A stretch of 31,481 bases of DNA from an uncultured bacterium (GTDB taxonomy: Bacteria; Cloacimonadota; Cloacimonadia; Cloacimonadales; Cloacimonadaceae): positions 1-31,481 of the forward strand of contig CALGPA010000109.1 in NCBI GenBank assembly GCA_937960795.1, written 5' to 3'. The first letter of the stretch is position 1. Each line of letters opens with the position of its first letter. This document shows positions 1 through 9,236 of the stretch, one piece after another. A program made the position numbers and the translations under genes. Under the pieces are notes generated by a model that was given only the letters and a program-made list of their open reading frames with translations, was not told the DNA's origin and did not search any database.

Positions 1-85
1 TCTCAGAATTTTGCTTTCCCTTGACAAGAAATCCCAGCTTTGGGTAACTGGTTTACTGATAAATATTAGCACTAGGAAGATAACA

Positions 86-1288
86 ATGAGCTTTGAAAAA
101 GAACTAAAGATAATAAGCAAAAGCGTAGAGGAGATCATCCCGCTGGATGAGCTAAAGGGCAAGCTTGCCAAAAGCGCCAAAAGCGGAAATCCTCTGCGAA
201 TAAAGTATGGCATCGATCCCACCGGTCATGAGATCCACATAGGCCACTTGGTGCCAATCCGCAAGATGCGGGATTTTCAGGATCTCGGGCACACCGGAGT
301 CATCATAATCGGGGATTTCACGGCGCAGATCGGCGATCCCACTGGTCGTGACGACTCACGTCCGCCCTTGACTCATGAACAGGTGCGCATCAATAGCGAA
401 AGATATATGGATCAGCTTTTTACCATTCTTAAGCCCGAGCAGACCGAGATCCGCTATCAAAGCGAATGGTTCGGCAAAATGGGCTTGGCAGATGTCTTGA
501 AGCTTTTGGGTAAGTTTACCCTGGCGCAATTTATGGCGCATGACACTTTCCGCAGCCGCTATGAACAGGGCTTGTCATTGGGAATGCATGAGCTGATGTA
601 TCCGATCCTTCAGGGTTATGATTCTGTAGCCATAAAGAGCGACGTGGAATTGGGCGCTACAGAGCAGAAGTTTAACATCCTCTGTGGAAGAGACATGCAA
701 CGCTATCATGACATGGAGCAGCAGATAGCCGTGCTTTCACCCATCCTTTTGGGCACCGACGGTGTGAACAAAATGGGGAAATCGCTGAATAACTATATTG
801 CGGTATTTGATATTCCCACAGATAAATATGGCAAAGTGATGTCCATTCCGGACAGCTTGATCCTAAATTATTACAACTATGCCACAGACTATGATACAGA
901 GCAATTGGCGAGCGTGAAAAAGGATCTGGAATCAGGGATAAACCCGATGATTCTCAAAAAGCGTTTGGCATGGGAGATCGTGAAGCTCTATCATGGTGAG
1001 GAAGCCGCTTCCTACGCTCAGGAAGGCTTTGAAAAGCTGTTTTCAAAGAAAGAGATCCCGGACGAAATGCCGGAGTATGAGGTGTCTGAGGAAACGATGA
1101 AGCTTGTTCAGCTCTTGGTTCAAAGCGGGCTTTGCGGCACAAATGGCGAAGCCAAGCGTTTGATCAAGGGCGGAGGAGTGAGTCTCGACGGTGAGAAGAT
1201 GTCATCTTTTGATGCAGAAGTCGAGATCAAGGATCAGTCCGTCTTGCGTGCGGGCAAACGTAAGTTTATCAAGATAAGGAAGATATGA
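86..1288 (+). CDS. tyrS: Tyrosyl-tRNA synthetase
   Basis: Charges tRNA-Tyr with tyrosine in the cytoplasm (class I aminoacyl-tRNA synthetase). The protein is 400 residues. The ATP-binding HIGH motif is intact at residues 51-54, within the segment DPTGHEIHIGH, and the KMSKS loop is present as KMGKS at 229-233. The C-terminal ~70 residues look like the S4 RNA-binding domain (LVQSGLCGTNGEAKRLIKGG). A longer reading from position 11 exists, but the ATG at 86 is preferred: it has AGGA at 74-77 and begins where the family does, while the upstream extension has no family character. The length suits the TyrZ-like branch of bacterial TyrRS. The stop overlaps the start of the next gene (ATGA), so the two are probably co-translated. 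Confidence 0.96.
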   Translation: MSFEKELKIISKSVEEIIPLDELKGKLAKSAKSGNPLRIKYGIDPTGHEIHIGHLVPIRKMRDFQDLGHTGVIIIGDFTAQIGDPTGRDDSRPPLTHEQVRINSERYMDQLFTILKPEQTEIRYQSEWFGKMGLADVLKLLGKFTLAQFMAHDTFRSRYEQGLSLGMHELMYPILQGYDSVAIKSDVELGATEQKFNILCGRDMQRYHDMEQQIAVLSPILLGTDGVNKMGKSLNNYIAVFDIPTDKYGKVMSIPDSLILNYYNYATDYDTEQLASVKKDLESGINPMILKKRLAWEIVKLYHGEEAASYAQEGFEKLFSKKEIPDEMPEYEVSEETMKLVQLLVQSGLCGTNGEAKRLIKGGGVSLDGEKMSSFDAEVEIKDQSVLRAGKRKFIKIRKI

Positions 1289-1914
1289 ATATTCTATCCA
1301 CAGCGGCAATCATCGCGATGGTCTTTTATAGCATCATCATCCACGAAGTGAGCCATGCCTTTGCAGCCTTTGCTTTGGGAGACGATTCAGCGCAACGCGC
1401 GGGCAGATTGAGCTTTAATCCCAGAAAACACATTGATCCCTTTGGCACGGTGATCCTGCCGCTGCTTCTATATTTTAGCGCGGGATTTATCTATGGTTAT
1501 GCCAAGCCGGTGCCCTTTAATCCATACAATTTTCGGGATCACAAGCGTGATGCCGGGCTGACAGCTCTGGCGGGACCCGCTTCCAATGTGCTCATAGCGA
1601 TCGTCCTGAGCGTGGTATTTCATCTTCTTTCCGCCTTCCCGCAGATTCAGTATATTCTTTATTATGTGATCTTTTTGAATCTGCTGCTTGCTTGTTTCAA
1701 TCTGATTCCGGTGCCGCCTTTGGATGGCTCCAAGGTCTTGGGCATGTTTCTGACCGATCAGGCTTACTATAGGTGGACAGCGCAAGAGCGCAAGGGCATG
1801 ATCTATCTCTTTGTGATCATCATAGGGTCCAATCTATTGGGCTTGAACCTGATAGGCAGATTGGTCTTGCCGCCGGTTACATTTGTAATGCGGCTTTTGG
1901 GCTTACCTTTATAA
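1285..1914 (+). CDS. Site-2 protease family (M50) membrane metalloprotease
   Basis: Predicted intramembrane zinc metalloprotease of the M50B (site-2 protease) family, 209 residues, mostly hydrophobic with several membrane segments. The zinc-binding HExxH is seen as HEVSH at residues 20-24 inside the first membrane segment. The second metal-ligand motif is NLIPVPPLDGS at 139-149. GLTALAGPASN at 91-101 is also typical. It lacks a PDZ domain and is the short YwhC/Rip-like type, whose substrates are generally unknown. It overlaps the end of tyrS by four bases and ends 31 bases before glnA, so a tyrS-M50-glnA transcript is plausible. The substrate cannot be inferred from the sequence. Confidence 0.93.
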   Translation: MNILSTAAIIAMVFYSIIIHEVSHAFAAFALGDDSAQRAGRLSFNPRKHIDPFGTVILPLLLYFSAGFIYGYAKPVPFNPYNFRDHKRDAGLTALAGPASNVLIAIVLSVVFHLLSAFPQIQYILYYVIFLNLLLACFNLIPVPPLDGSKVLGMFLTDQAYYRWTAQERKGMIYLFVIIIGSNLLGLNLIGRLVLPPVTFVMRLLGLPL

Positions 1915-1945
1915 ACAAAATCAAAAAAATAGAATGGAGAAAAAC

Positions 1946-3367
1946 ATGGACTTACAAAAACTTAAGCAACTCATCATCGAGAATGAAGTGCAAGCCGTAG
2001 ATCTGAAGTATTGCGGACTCGACGGTAAATGGTATCACATCACCTTCCCCGCCCGCAGAGTGGAAAACGTGCTCAAGCGCGGTATTCCTTTCGATGGCTC
2101 CTCAATCCCCGGAATGAGCAGTGTGGAAAGTGGCGACATGGTCTTGATGCCTGATATTGAGTCGGCGCAATTGGACTTTTTCTATGACGTTCCCACCCTG
2201 AGGATGATCTGCTCGATCTGCGATGCCGGCACTCGGATTGGGATCGCCAAAGATCCGCGCAGTGTCGCTCATAGAGCCCACAAATATATGCAAGAGACCG
2301 GGATAGCAGATCTATCCACGTGGATTCCTGAGCTGGAATATCACCTGTTTGATACGGCTCAGTTCTATTCAGATAGCTTTTCCAGTGGATTTAATCTCTG
2401 CTCCAGCGAATGTAAAGATTCTTTGCCGGATGACTTTGACGATCTGGATGGCATCAGCCGTCAAAACGTCAAAGGGTATCACGCCGATACGCCCTTCGAC
2501 CGCTTCTACGACGTTCGCCAAGAAATGGTAGACCACATGGAAGAGATGGGCATCAAGGTGCGCTATCACCACCATGAAGTGGGGCTTTCATCCCAACAGG
2601 AGATCGAGACTGAGCTCCTGGATTTCCCCAAAATCTGCGATGATACTATGGTCATGAAAGACATCATCAGAAGAACGGCTCTGGAAAATGGGCTTACTGC
2701 CACATTCATGCCCAAGCCCATCCACAATCACGCCGGAAATGGCATGCATTTTCACATGATGCTGCACAAAGATGGCAAGAATATATTCTACAACAAGGGC
2801 GGATATGCTGATCTCTCCGATGAAGCCATCTGGTATATCGGCGGCATCCTCTACCACGGACGCGCCTTGGTGGCCTTTACCAATCCTTCCACAAATAGCT
2901 ACAAGCGTCTTTTGCCCGGCTTTGAAGCTCCCGTGAAGCTCTTTTATGGCCTAGCAAATCGCTCTGCAGCCATCCGCATCCCCAAGTATGCCGATACCCC
3001 GGAAAGCAAACGCTTTGAATTCCGCACCGGCGATGCTACCTGCAATCCCTATTTGGCAATGAGCGCCATCTTGATGGCAGGCTTGGACGGAATCAAGAAC
3101 AAGATTGACCCGGCTAAGTATAATCTCGGGCCGTTTGACGACAACGTCTATGAGTGGAGCGAAGATAAGAAGCAAAGCCTGCTTTCCATCCCCGCAAATC
3201 TCGAAGAAGCGATGCAAGCACTAAATGATGATCATGAGTTCCTGCTGGCAGGCGGAGTCTTCAATGAGGATCTGATTCAGAGCCATATCAAGCTCAAACT
3301 CGCGGAGCATAAGGCGGTGACATCACGTCCGCACCCGCATGAAATGATGTTGTATTACAATCTGTAA
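1946..3367 (+). CDS. glnA: Glutamine synthetase, type I
   Basis: ATP-dependent synthesis of glutamine from glutamate and ammonium. About 473 residues, normal for GSI subunits that form dodecamers. The N-terminal beta-grasp region contains GIPFDGSSIPGM. The catalytic domain shows PELEYHLF, HHHEVGLSSQQEIE, NGMHFHMML, LPGFEAPVKL, NRSAAIRIP and FRTGDATCNPYLA, matching GSI metal, ATP and glutamate-binding blocks. The ATG at 1946 is chosen because GGAGA lies at 1936-1940; an in-frame ATG at 1934 has no ribosome site. The region equivalent to the adenylylation loop reads NVYEWSEDKKQ rather than NLYDLPPE, so regulation by adenylylation cannot be assumed. No GlnB or GlnE gene is nearby. No clear terminator follows. 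Confidence 0.96.
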   Translation: MDLQKLKQLIIENEVQAVDLKYCGLDGKWYHITFPARRVENVLKRGIPFDGSSIPGMSSVESGDMVLMPDIESAQLDFFYDVPTLRMICSICDAGTRIGIAKDPRSVAHRAHKYMQETGIADLSTWIPELEYHLFDTAQFYSDSFSSGFNLCSSECKDSLPDDFDDLDGISRQNVKGYHADTPFDRFYDVRQEMVDHMEEMGIKVRYHHHEVGLSSQQEIETELLDFPKICDDTMVMKDIIRRTALENGLTATFMPKPIHNHAGNGMHFHMMLHKDGKNIFYNKGGYADLSDEAIWYIGGILYHGRALVAFTNPSTNSYKRLLPGFEAPVKLFYGLANRSAAIRIPKYADTPESKRFEFRTGDATCNPYLAMSAILMAGLDGIKNKIDPAKYNLGPFDDNVYEWSEDKKQSLLSIPANLEEAMQALNDDHEFLLAGGVFNEDLIQSHIKLKLAEHKAVTSRPHPHEMMLYYNL

Positions 3368-3426
3368 AAGTTTCGGAACGATACTTGCATAAGATAGAGC
3401 AAAACTAACCCAGTTGAGGATAAACA

Positions 3427-6400
3427 ATGAAAAAAACTCTCATGCTATTGCTCGTAAGCCTGATATGTGGGCTTGCGTTTGCCGCGGGAGCAGGGAATGC
3501 TCCTAGTTCCCATAAGTCTGCATTTGAAATACAGGCTCAAGATCAAGGAAGGATGGACATTAGCTTCACTCTCCCTGAATTTCAAATTAAAGAAGAATAT
3601 GTAAGCGGGCAGATCTTCCACCGGATTGATTTGCCGGAATCAGGCACATTGATGGAAAGTGGCATGCCGGAACTACCGATGCTTACCACCACAGTGGCTA
3701 TTCCGCATCAAGGTGGAGTGAATATCGAAGTACTTCATTCGGAGCATAGCATCTTAAGTCAATACAATGCATATCCTTTGCAACAGGGTCAGGAGCTGGA
3801 AAGCCCCAAAGCTTTTGTTCGAAATAGTGATTTCTACAGCAGTGGTGGGTCATATCCCACCGCTGCTATTGAATATAGCGACCCCATGATTATCCGTGAT
3901 TTCAGAGTGGTGACCATTCAGGTTAATCCCTTCAGCTATGATCCTGCCACTTCTGAGCTCATGGCTTATGAAAACATCCATATCAGGGTCAACTTCACCG
4001 ATGAAAGCTCTGTGAATGAGCTGCCTGGTCCTGTGCAGCACATATCCCCGAGTTTTGACAATACTTACAGTTCCATCATTCAAAACTATGATGACTACCG
4101 CTCAGCGATGTATGCCAATACTCCCCCAAGATACTTGATCATCCATGGCAATACTTCGGACAACACCTTCCACGCAGCACTTGATCAGTATGTACTGTGG
4201 AAACGCCAAAAGGGCGCAGACGTAGATGTGGCTAGCACAGCTGCCAGCGAGGCAGGAACTTCTACTTCCAGCATTCAGACTTATATCCGCAATCGTTATA
4301 ACAACCCTTCCACCCGTCCGGACTTTGTGATATTGATCGGCGATACCACCGGAAGCTTTAGCATTCCTGCCTTTACGAACAATGGCGGCGGATCCGACTA
4401 TCCCTATACTTTCATGAATACCGGTGACATGTTGGGTGATCTCTTCATTGGAAGAATTTCCGTGGAAAACACAAACCAATTCCTCGTGCTGCTCGAGAAG
4501 ATATATCTCTATGAAAGAAACATCAATATCGACACCGCGGATTGGCTGAACCACATCTTGGTGGCAGCAGACAATCAACCCTCCGGAATATCCACGATGT
4601 ATATCAGCAAATACATCAAGGAAATGGCTCAGGAGATCAACTCAGACTATAGCTTTACCGAAATCTATGATCCAAACTTCAATAGCATGGTCCCCACCAT
4701 CAATGGCGCGATCAACCAAGGAATCGGCTTCTACAGTTTCCGTGGCTACATTGATTTTAGCCCTCCTTCAGAATCTTCACTGTTTAATGGCTTCAAGCTT
4801 CCTCACGCCGTGATCATTACCTGTGCCACCGGTAACTATTGGAATGGGACAGCCGAGACCGAGCAGTTTATCCGCTATGGCACCACTGCCTCTCCAAAGG
4901 GAGCTGTCACCGCCATCGGTATGGCTACTGCCAGCACTCATACTACTTTCAACAACGTCATTCATGGTGCCATCTTTGAAGGCATCTTTGTGCATGGCAT
5001 GCGCACGATGGGAGAAGCCCTGCTTCACGCAAAACTCTATATGTATGACATCTTTGGAGTTTCTTCTCCGATAAACGTTGAGAAGTTTACTCATTGGTCA
5101 AACCTTATGGGCGATCCCACCATGGAAGTTTACACCGGAATTCCAAACACCTTTGAGATGGAAACTGATGAGAACATTCCTTTGGGCTTGACCCTGCTTG
5201 ATGTGGCTGTAGTGGATTCCGCCAGCGTGCCAGTTGAAGGTGCGTCCGTAGTTCTTTCTCAAGGCTTTGACATTCTCAGCCGTGGCTATACCGATATTGA
5301 AGGAAACGTAATCCTGCTGTTGCCGGAAGACATGACTGCCGGCGACGCTGTGCTCACCATTAGCAGGCATGATTACAAACCTCTGCAGGAATCCATCGAA
5401 ATCGTTGATATCGCTACCTTAGTTCCCGCTGCCATCGTGATCGATGACGACAGCCAGGGCGCATCCGAAGGCAATGGCAATGGCATCGTCAATGCCGGCG
5501 AGACCGTCGAGATCTTCTTCGGACTCAAAAACACCGGCAGCGAGACCATCTCCGGCATTTCCGGCACTGTGGTCTCAGACAACCCATGGATCAACATTGT
5601 CCAAAGCGAGATCAGCTATCCGGATATCCTTGGTGATGCCACCGGAAACAACCTCAGCCCGATCGTAATCGAAGTGGATCCTGCCACTCCGCACGAATCC
5701 ATGTTGAGACTGCACCTTCTGCTTGCGGATTCGGAAGACAATGAGTATGATGTATCCGAGTTTATCCCCGTGGAAGCGGCGCGTGCCATCTTCATCGACC
5801 TTACAGTGCATGATGACAACAATGGCGTCTTGGACCCCGATGAAACTGCCGAGCTGAGCTTGACCCTCAAAAACGAGGGTACATATGCAGTGCAGGACGT
5901 ATATGCCCGCATCTACACTGACAATGACCTTATTTCTATCGTCAACAACACCTCATATATCGGAGATTTTCCGATCAATGAAGAGGTGACTACTTCTCTG
6001 ACCGAAAGCTTCACCGTCTGGCAGAGACCTCAGACCCTTCCCGGCATGATCATGCCAATGCATGTCAGGCTCTATAACACTGCCGGCTTTGAACAGATCG
6101 TTCCCTTTACCCTCACTGTGGGTGAAGTGGGCGAGAATGATCCTCTGGGACCGGATAGCTATGGCTATGTGATCTACGACTGGACTGATACCGCCTACGA
6201 CGAAGTGGCAGTCTATGAATGGGTCGAGATTGCTCCGGAAGAAGGTGGCTTGGGAACTCCGCTGCCTATCTCTGATATCCACAATCCTTCAAACGAAGGT
6301 GACCAGGTAGGCGCAGAATCCCTGGCAGTCGTGAATCTACCATTCCCCTTCCAATTCTACGGAAGGCTCTACGACCAAATCACCGTATGCTCAAATGGCT

Positions 6401-8886
6401 TCATCGCCATGGGCGTCACTGAAAACGCTGAATTCCGTAACTTCCGCTTGCCCGGCGCTATGGGCCCGAGCCCGATGATCGCCCCCTTCTGGGATGATCT
6501 CGCCACACACAGCGGCAGCGGAATCTACTATATGTTTGATCGCAGCAATCAGTCCTTCATCGTTCAGTGGTACAATATGCGCAATGGCTACAATGGAACA
6601 TCCCCGGAGACCTTCCAGGTGATCCTCTATGACCAAGCTACATACAATACATCACTCGGTGATGGCCCGATCAAATTCCAATATCACACTTTCAACAACG
6701 TCAACGTCCAATCCGGAAACAGACACGGAAACTACTCTACCATCGGTATCGAAGACCACTCCGGTCTCAGAGGCTTGGAGTATTCCTTTAATAACACATA
6801 TCCCACCGCTGCCGCGCCTCTGTCCGACGGCAAAGCTCTGTTTATCACAAACGTGCCGATCTACCACGAAGCTGCAAACATCCTCATCGCACATACCTAT
6901 CTGGATGACGCCAACAACGTCGTAGAGCCCGGTGAGACTGTGAACCTAGGTATTCGTCTGGAAAACAGCGGAAACCTCGATGCTGACGATGTGACAGCCA
7001 CTCTCTCGACAGAGAATGAATACATCACCATCGATAATGCCGATTCGGATTACTTCCCTCTGGAAGCCGGTGGCAGTGGCGTCAATCGCGAACCCTTCAC
7101 ATTCACTGTGGCCGCAGATTGCCCTCCCGGACAAGTGGTTCACTTTAACCTCACGGTTCAATCCGGAGAAGAAAGCTTCTGGAACCGCCAGTTTAGCATC
7201 AGGGTGGATTCATCTGAATTGCAGTATCACTCCTTTATGATCTCGGATTATGATAGCAATTTCAATGGTATCATTGATCAAGATGAAGAAGTGAAGCTGA
7301 TCATCAACCTCAGAAACGGAAGTGAAGTGGAAGCTCGTGATGTGCAGACGACGCTCAGCACTGACGTGCCCAATCTCACCATCGCAAATCCGGAAATCTC
7401 TGTGAGCTCAATCGCAGGAAATCAGATCATGCAGTTTGTCTATGATCTCGACTTCAGCGGTGTCACGGGTGCAGGCAGCTATCTGCCGCTTAGCTTCACA
7501 GCCACTCCGCTCAGCGGATCTGAAGTGAATGTGGAAATCTATATCCCCTACGACCTGCCCAATGTAGAACACCAGTTTGACCTCAATAATGGCGGCTTCA
7601 TCTCTGAAACCGGCTGGGTCTGGGGAACTCCGCAAAATGTGGATGCCTACAGCGGTGACAAAGTATGGGCGACAAACCTGGCAGGAGAATATCCGATCAA
7701 CGTCCAATATCACCTCTACACACCCAAGTATTACCTGAATGAAAACAGCCAATTGAACTTCATGCAAAACTACAATGTGGAGCAGGGCTATGACGGAGTA
7801 AACGTCTCCATCTCTACAGATGGCGGAAACAACTGGACAGTCATCAATCCTATCGGCGGATACAATGGAAGCTCGATTGCCGGACTCGGCATGCAAGATG
7901 GCTTCACAGGAAACAGTGCCGGATGGGTAGAAGCCGGCTTTGATCTTGCCAGCTATGCAAATCAAGAAGTCATGTTCCGCTTCCGCTTGGGCTCAAATGG
8001 CTCAAACACCGGTCCCGGATGGTATATCGACGACTTCCAGCTCACTGAAGTGAACCTCAAGACAGGTCACCTTGCCGGCATGGTCTATCCCAGCTCAGGC
8101 ATGGATCCCAGCTTAGCAACCATCAGCTCCACCGGACGCTATGCCACAAAACCCAACACCGATGGATCCTTCAGACTCTATCTGCCCAATGGCACTCACA
8201 GCGTCACTGCGAGCCTCATGGGACACCAAAACTCGACCATGAACAACGTTCAGATAAATCTTGACAACCCTGTGGTGACCACAGAGTTTACACTCATCGA
8301 TCTGCCCGCTGTTGACAGCCCCACTTTCCTTGTGGACAACGACACCAGAATCCTCTCCATCCTCTGGAACGAACCGCTTGAACCGGTATTCCCCGTGTCA
8401 GCATACAAAGTGTATCGCAAGTTTGACAGCGGTCCCTATGAGATGGCTCTTGAGACCGAGGAAAACAACTATGGCGAGTATCTGGAGCTTGATGGGCACT
8501 ATCGCTACTACATCGTGCCGATCTACATGGGCTTGGAAGGAACTCCCACCGGTATCATCGACGTGCCATTCCCATATGTGAGCACCGAAGATCAGCTTAG
8601 CCCTGCTTTGCAGACCAAACTGGGAAGAAACTATCCGAACCCGTTTAATCCCACCACCACCATCTCCTTTAGTCTGGCAGAAGCCGGGCCTGCAAGCCTG
8701 AGAATCTACAATGCCAGAGGACAGCTCGTGCGCCAACTGGCAAATAGTGATTTCCAAGCCGGTCAGCACAATCTCGTTTGGGATGGTCGTGATGCTGCAG
8801 GTCGCACCGTATCCTCAGGTCTATACTTCTATAGACTCAACACCAAGAACTATCAAGAATCCAGGAAAATGGTCCTGATGAAATAA
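3427..8886 (+). CDS. Secreted multidomain C25 (gingipain-like) protein with C-terminal sorting domain
   Basis: 1819-residue exported protein. A signal peptide (about residues 1-20, ending AFAAG) is followed by a propeptide-like region (~25-200) and a C25 peptidase-like domain (~230-570) containing ILIGDTTG, GDLFIGRIS and ITCATGNYW. The Cys at 466 fits the catalytic cysteine, but the histidine position (gingipain YSGHGS) reads YSFRGY with Arg439, so activity is doubtful. Next come a carboxypeptidase-regulatory-like fold (~575-660), four related Asp-rich Ig/CARDB-like modules starting near 673, 796, 1159 and 1274, a nidogen-like insert (~930-1150), a MAM/jelly-roll domain (1379-1538), a second regulatory-like fold, a fibronectin-like segment and a C-terminal FlgD/Por-type sorting domain starting YPNPFNP at 1736. 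Type IX secretion and cell-surface attachment are inferred. Transcribed alone, with a strong terminator after it. Confidence 0.92.
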   Translation: MKKTLMLLLVSLICGLAFAAGAGNAPSSHKSAFEIQAQDQGRMDISFTLPEFQIKEEYVSGQIFHRIDLPESGTLMESGMPELPMLTTTVAIPHQGGVNIEVLHSEHSILSQYNAYPLQQGQELESPKAFVRNSDFYSSGGSYPTAAIEYSDPMIIRDFRVVTIQVNPFSYDPATSELMAYENIHIRVNFTDESSVNELPGPVQHISPSFDNTYSSIIQNYDDYRSAMYANTPPRYLIIHGNTSDNTFHAALDQYVLWKRQKGADVDVASTAASEAGTSTSSIQTYIRNRYNNPSTRPDFVILIGDTTGSFSIPAFTNNGGGSDYPYTFMNTGDMLGDLFIGRISVENTNQFLVLLEKIYLYERNINIDTADWLNHILVAADNQPSGISTMYISKYIKEMAQEINSDYSFTEIYDPNFNSMVPTINGAINQGIGFYSFRGYIDFSPPSESSLFNGFKLPHAVIITCATGNYWNGTAETEQFIRYGTTASPKGAVTAIGMATASTHTTFNNVIHGAIFEGIFVHGMRTMGEALLHAKLYMYDIFGVSSPINVEKFTHWSNLMGDPTMEVYTGIPNTFEMETDENIPLGLTLLDVAVVDSASVPVEGASVVLSQGFDILSRGYTDIEGNVILLLPEDMTAGDAVLTISRHDYKPLQESIEIVDIATLVPAAIVIDDDSQGASEGNGNGIVNAGETVEIFFGLKNTGSETISGISGTVVSDNPWINIVQSEISYPDILGDATGNNLSPIVIEVDPATPHESMLRLHLLLADSEDNEYDVSEFIPVEAARAIFIDLTVHDDNNGVLDPDETAELSLTLKNEGTYAVQDVYARIYTDNDLISIVNNTSYIGDFPINEEVTTSLTESFTVWQRPQTLPGMIMPMHVRLYNTAGFEQIVPFTLTVGEVGENDPLGPDSYGYVIYDWTDTAYDEVAVYEWVEIAPEEGGLGTPLPISDIHNPSNEGDQVGAESLAVVNLPFPFQFYGRLYDQITVCSNGFIAMGVTENAEFRNFRLPGAMGPSPMIAPFWDDLATHSGSGIYYMFDRSNQSFIVQWYNMRNGYNGTSPETFQVILYDQATYNTSLGDGPIKFQYHTFNNVNVQSGNRHGNYSTIGIEDHSGLRGLEYSFNNTYPTAAAPLSDGKALFITNVPIYHEAANILIAHTYLDDANNVVEPGETVNLGIRLENSGNLDADDVTATLSTENEYITIDNADSDYFPLEAGGSGVNREPFTFTVAADCPPGQVVHFNLTVQSGEESFWNRQFSIRVDSSELQYHSFMISDYDSNFNGIIDQDEEVKLIINLRNGSEVEARDVQTTLSTDVPNLTIANPEISVSSIAGNQIMQFVYDLDFSGVTGAGSYLPLSFTATPLSGSEVNVEIYIPYDLPNVEHQFDLNNGGFISETGWVWGTPQNVDAYSGDKVWATNLAGEYPINVQYHLYTPKYYLNENSQLNFMQNYNVEQGYDGVNVSISTDGGNNWTVINPIGGYNGSSIAGLGMQDGFTGNSAGWVEAGFDLASYANQEVMFRFRLGSNGSNTGPGWYIDDFQLTEVNLKTGHLAGMVYPSSGMDPSLATISSTGRYATKPNTDGSFRLYLPNGTHSVTASLMGHQNSTMNNVQINLDNPVVTTEFTLIDLPAVDSPTFLVDNDTRILSILWNEPLEPVFPVSAYKVYRKFDSGPYEMALETEENNYGEYLELDGHYRYYIVPIYMGLEGTPTGIIDVPFPYVSTEDQLSPALQTKLGRNYPNPFNPTTTISFSLAEAGPASLRIYNARGQLVRQLANSDFQAGQHNLVWDGRDAAGRTVSSGLYFYRLNTKNYQESRKMVLMK

Positions 8887-8903
8887 GAAATTCCTCAGCG
8901 AAG

Positions 8904-8933
8904 AAAGACCCCGGTTAATCCCGGGGTCTTTTT
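8904..8933 (+). terminator. Rho-independent terminator after the C25 gene
   Basis: A perfect 11-bp stem (8904-8914 AAAGACCCCGG with 8921-8931 CCGGGGTCTTT) encloses a 6-base loop, and the distal arm merges into a five-T run at 8929-8933. It begins 17 bases after the C25 stop codon, a textbook intrinsic terminator. Confidence 0.93.
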
Positions 8934-9159
8934 GTATCCATCATGTTTTTCTTATAAGGGATTTGCTGTCGCATTGAAGGCATACCCTGGGGAGAAGGCC
9001 TTGGGCAAGCCTCTTGAGATTCTCCCCAGTCTAGCCGAGGAGGCATTTATGACGAAGTCAAGTGGGCGGCAAGCCAAACAGCGGAAAAAATGTAAGCACG
9101 GAATAAGTTGATATATATGTAATTGCAAGGATGTCGATAAAAATCTCACTAAATAGTTC
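8934..9159. other. Non-coding gap upstream of the alcohol dehydrogenase
   Basis: No gene is supported here. Open frames on the reverse strand have no ribosome site, no recognisable domain and run into the dehydrogenase gene. The visible content is a 10-bp inverted repeat (8987-8996 with 9020-9029) enclosing a smaller CAAG/CTTG-type hairpin, then an A/T-rich stretch leading to the dehydrogenase promoter region. Confidence 0.6.
8987..9029. repeat. Inverted repeat, possible dispersed element
   Basis: CTGGGGAGAA at 8987-8996 is the exact reverse complement of TTCTCCCCAG at 9020-9029. The 23 bases between them contain a second imperfect hairpin (AGGC...GCCT with CTTG/CAAG inside). No T-run follows, so it is not a standard terminator. 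It could be a dispersed intergenic palindrome or a folded transcript leader. Confidence 0.55.
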
Positions 9160-9188
9160 TTGACAAAATGTCGATAACTGATTATCGA
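9160..9188 (+). promoter_or_regulatory. Candidate promoter for the alcohol dehydrogenase
   Basis: A perfect TTGACA (-35-like) at 9160-9165 lies 17 bases before TATCGA at 9183-9188, a poor -10. The gene begins 48 bases later. The -35 is convincing; the -10 assignment is uncertain because the true -10 consensus of this organism is not known. Confidence 0.4.
9171..9188. promoter_or_regulatory. Operator-like palindrome overlapping the dehydrogenase promoter
   Basis: TCGATAA (9171-9177), four bases, then TTATCGA (9182-9188) form a perfect 7-bp inverted repeat sitting between the -35-like box and the gene. The left arm is part of ATGTCGATAA (9168-9177), which also occurs exactly at 9131-9140. A dyad plus an upstream half-site is the usual appearance of a dimeric regulator's binding site. 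No regulator gene is nearby. Confidence 0.45.
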
Positions 9189-9236
9189 TATATATAAAGC
9201 GAATGCAAAAAATAAAGATAAAACAAGGAGTTTGCC

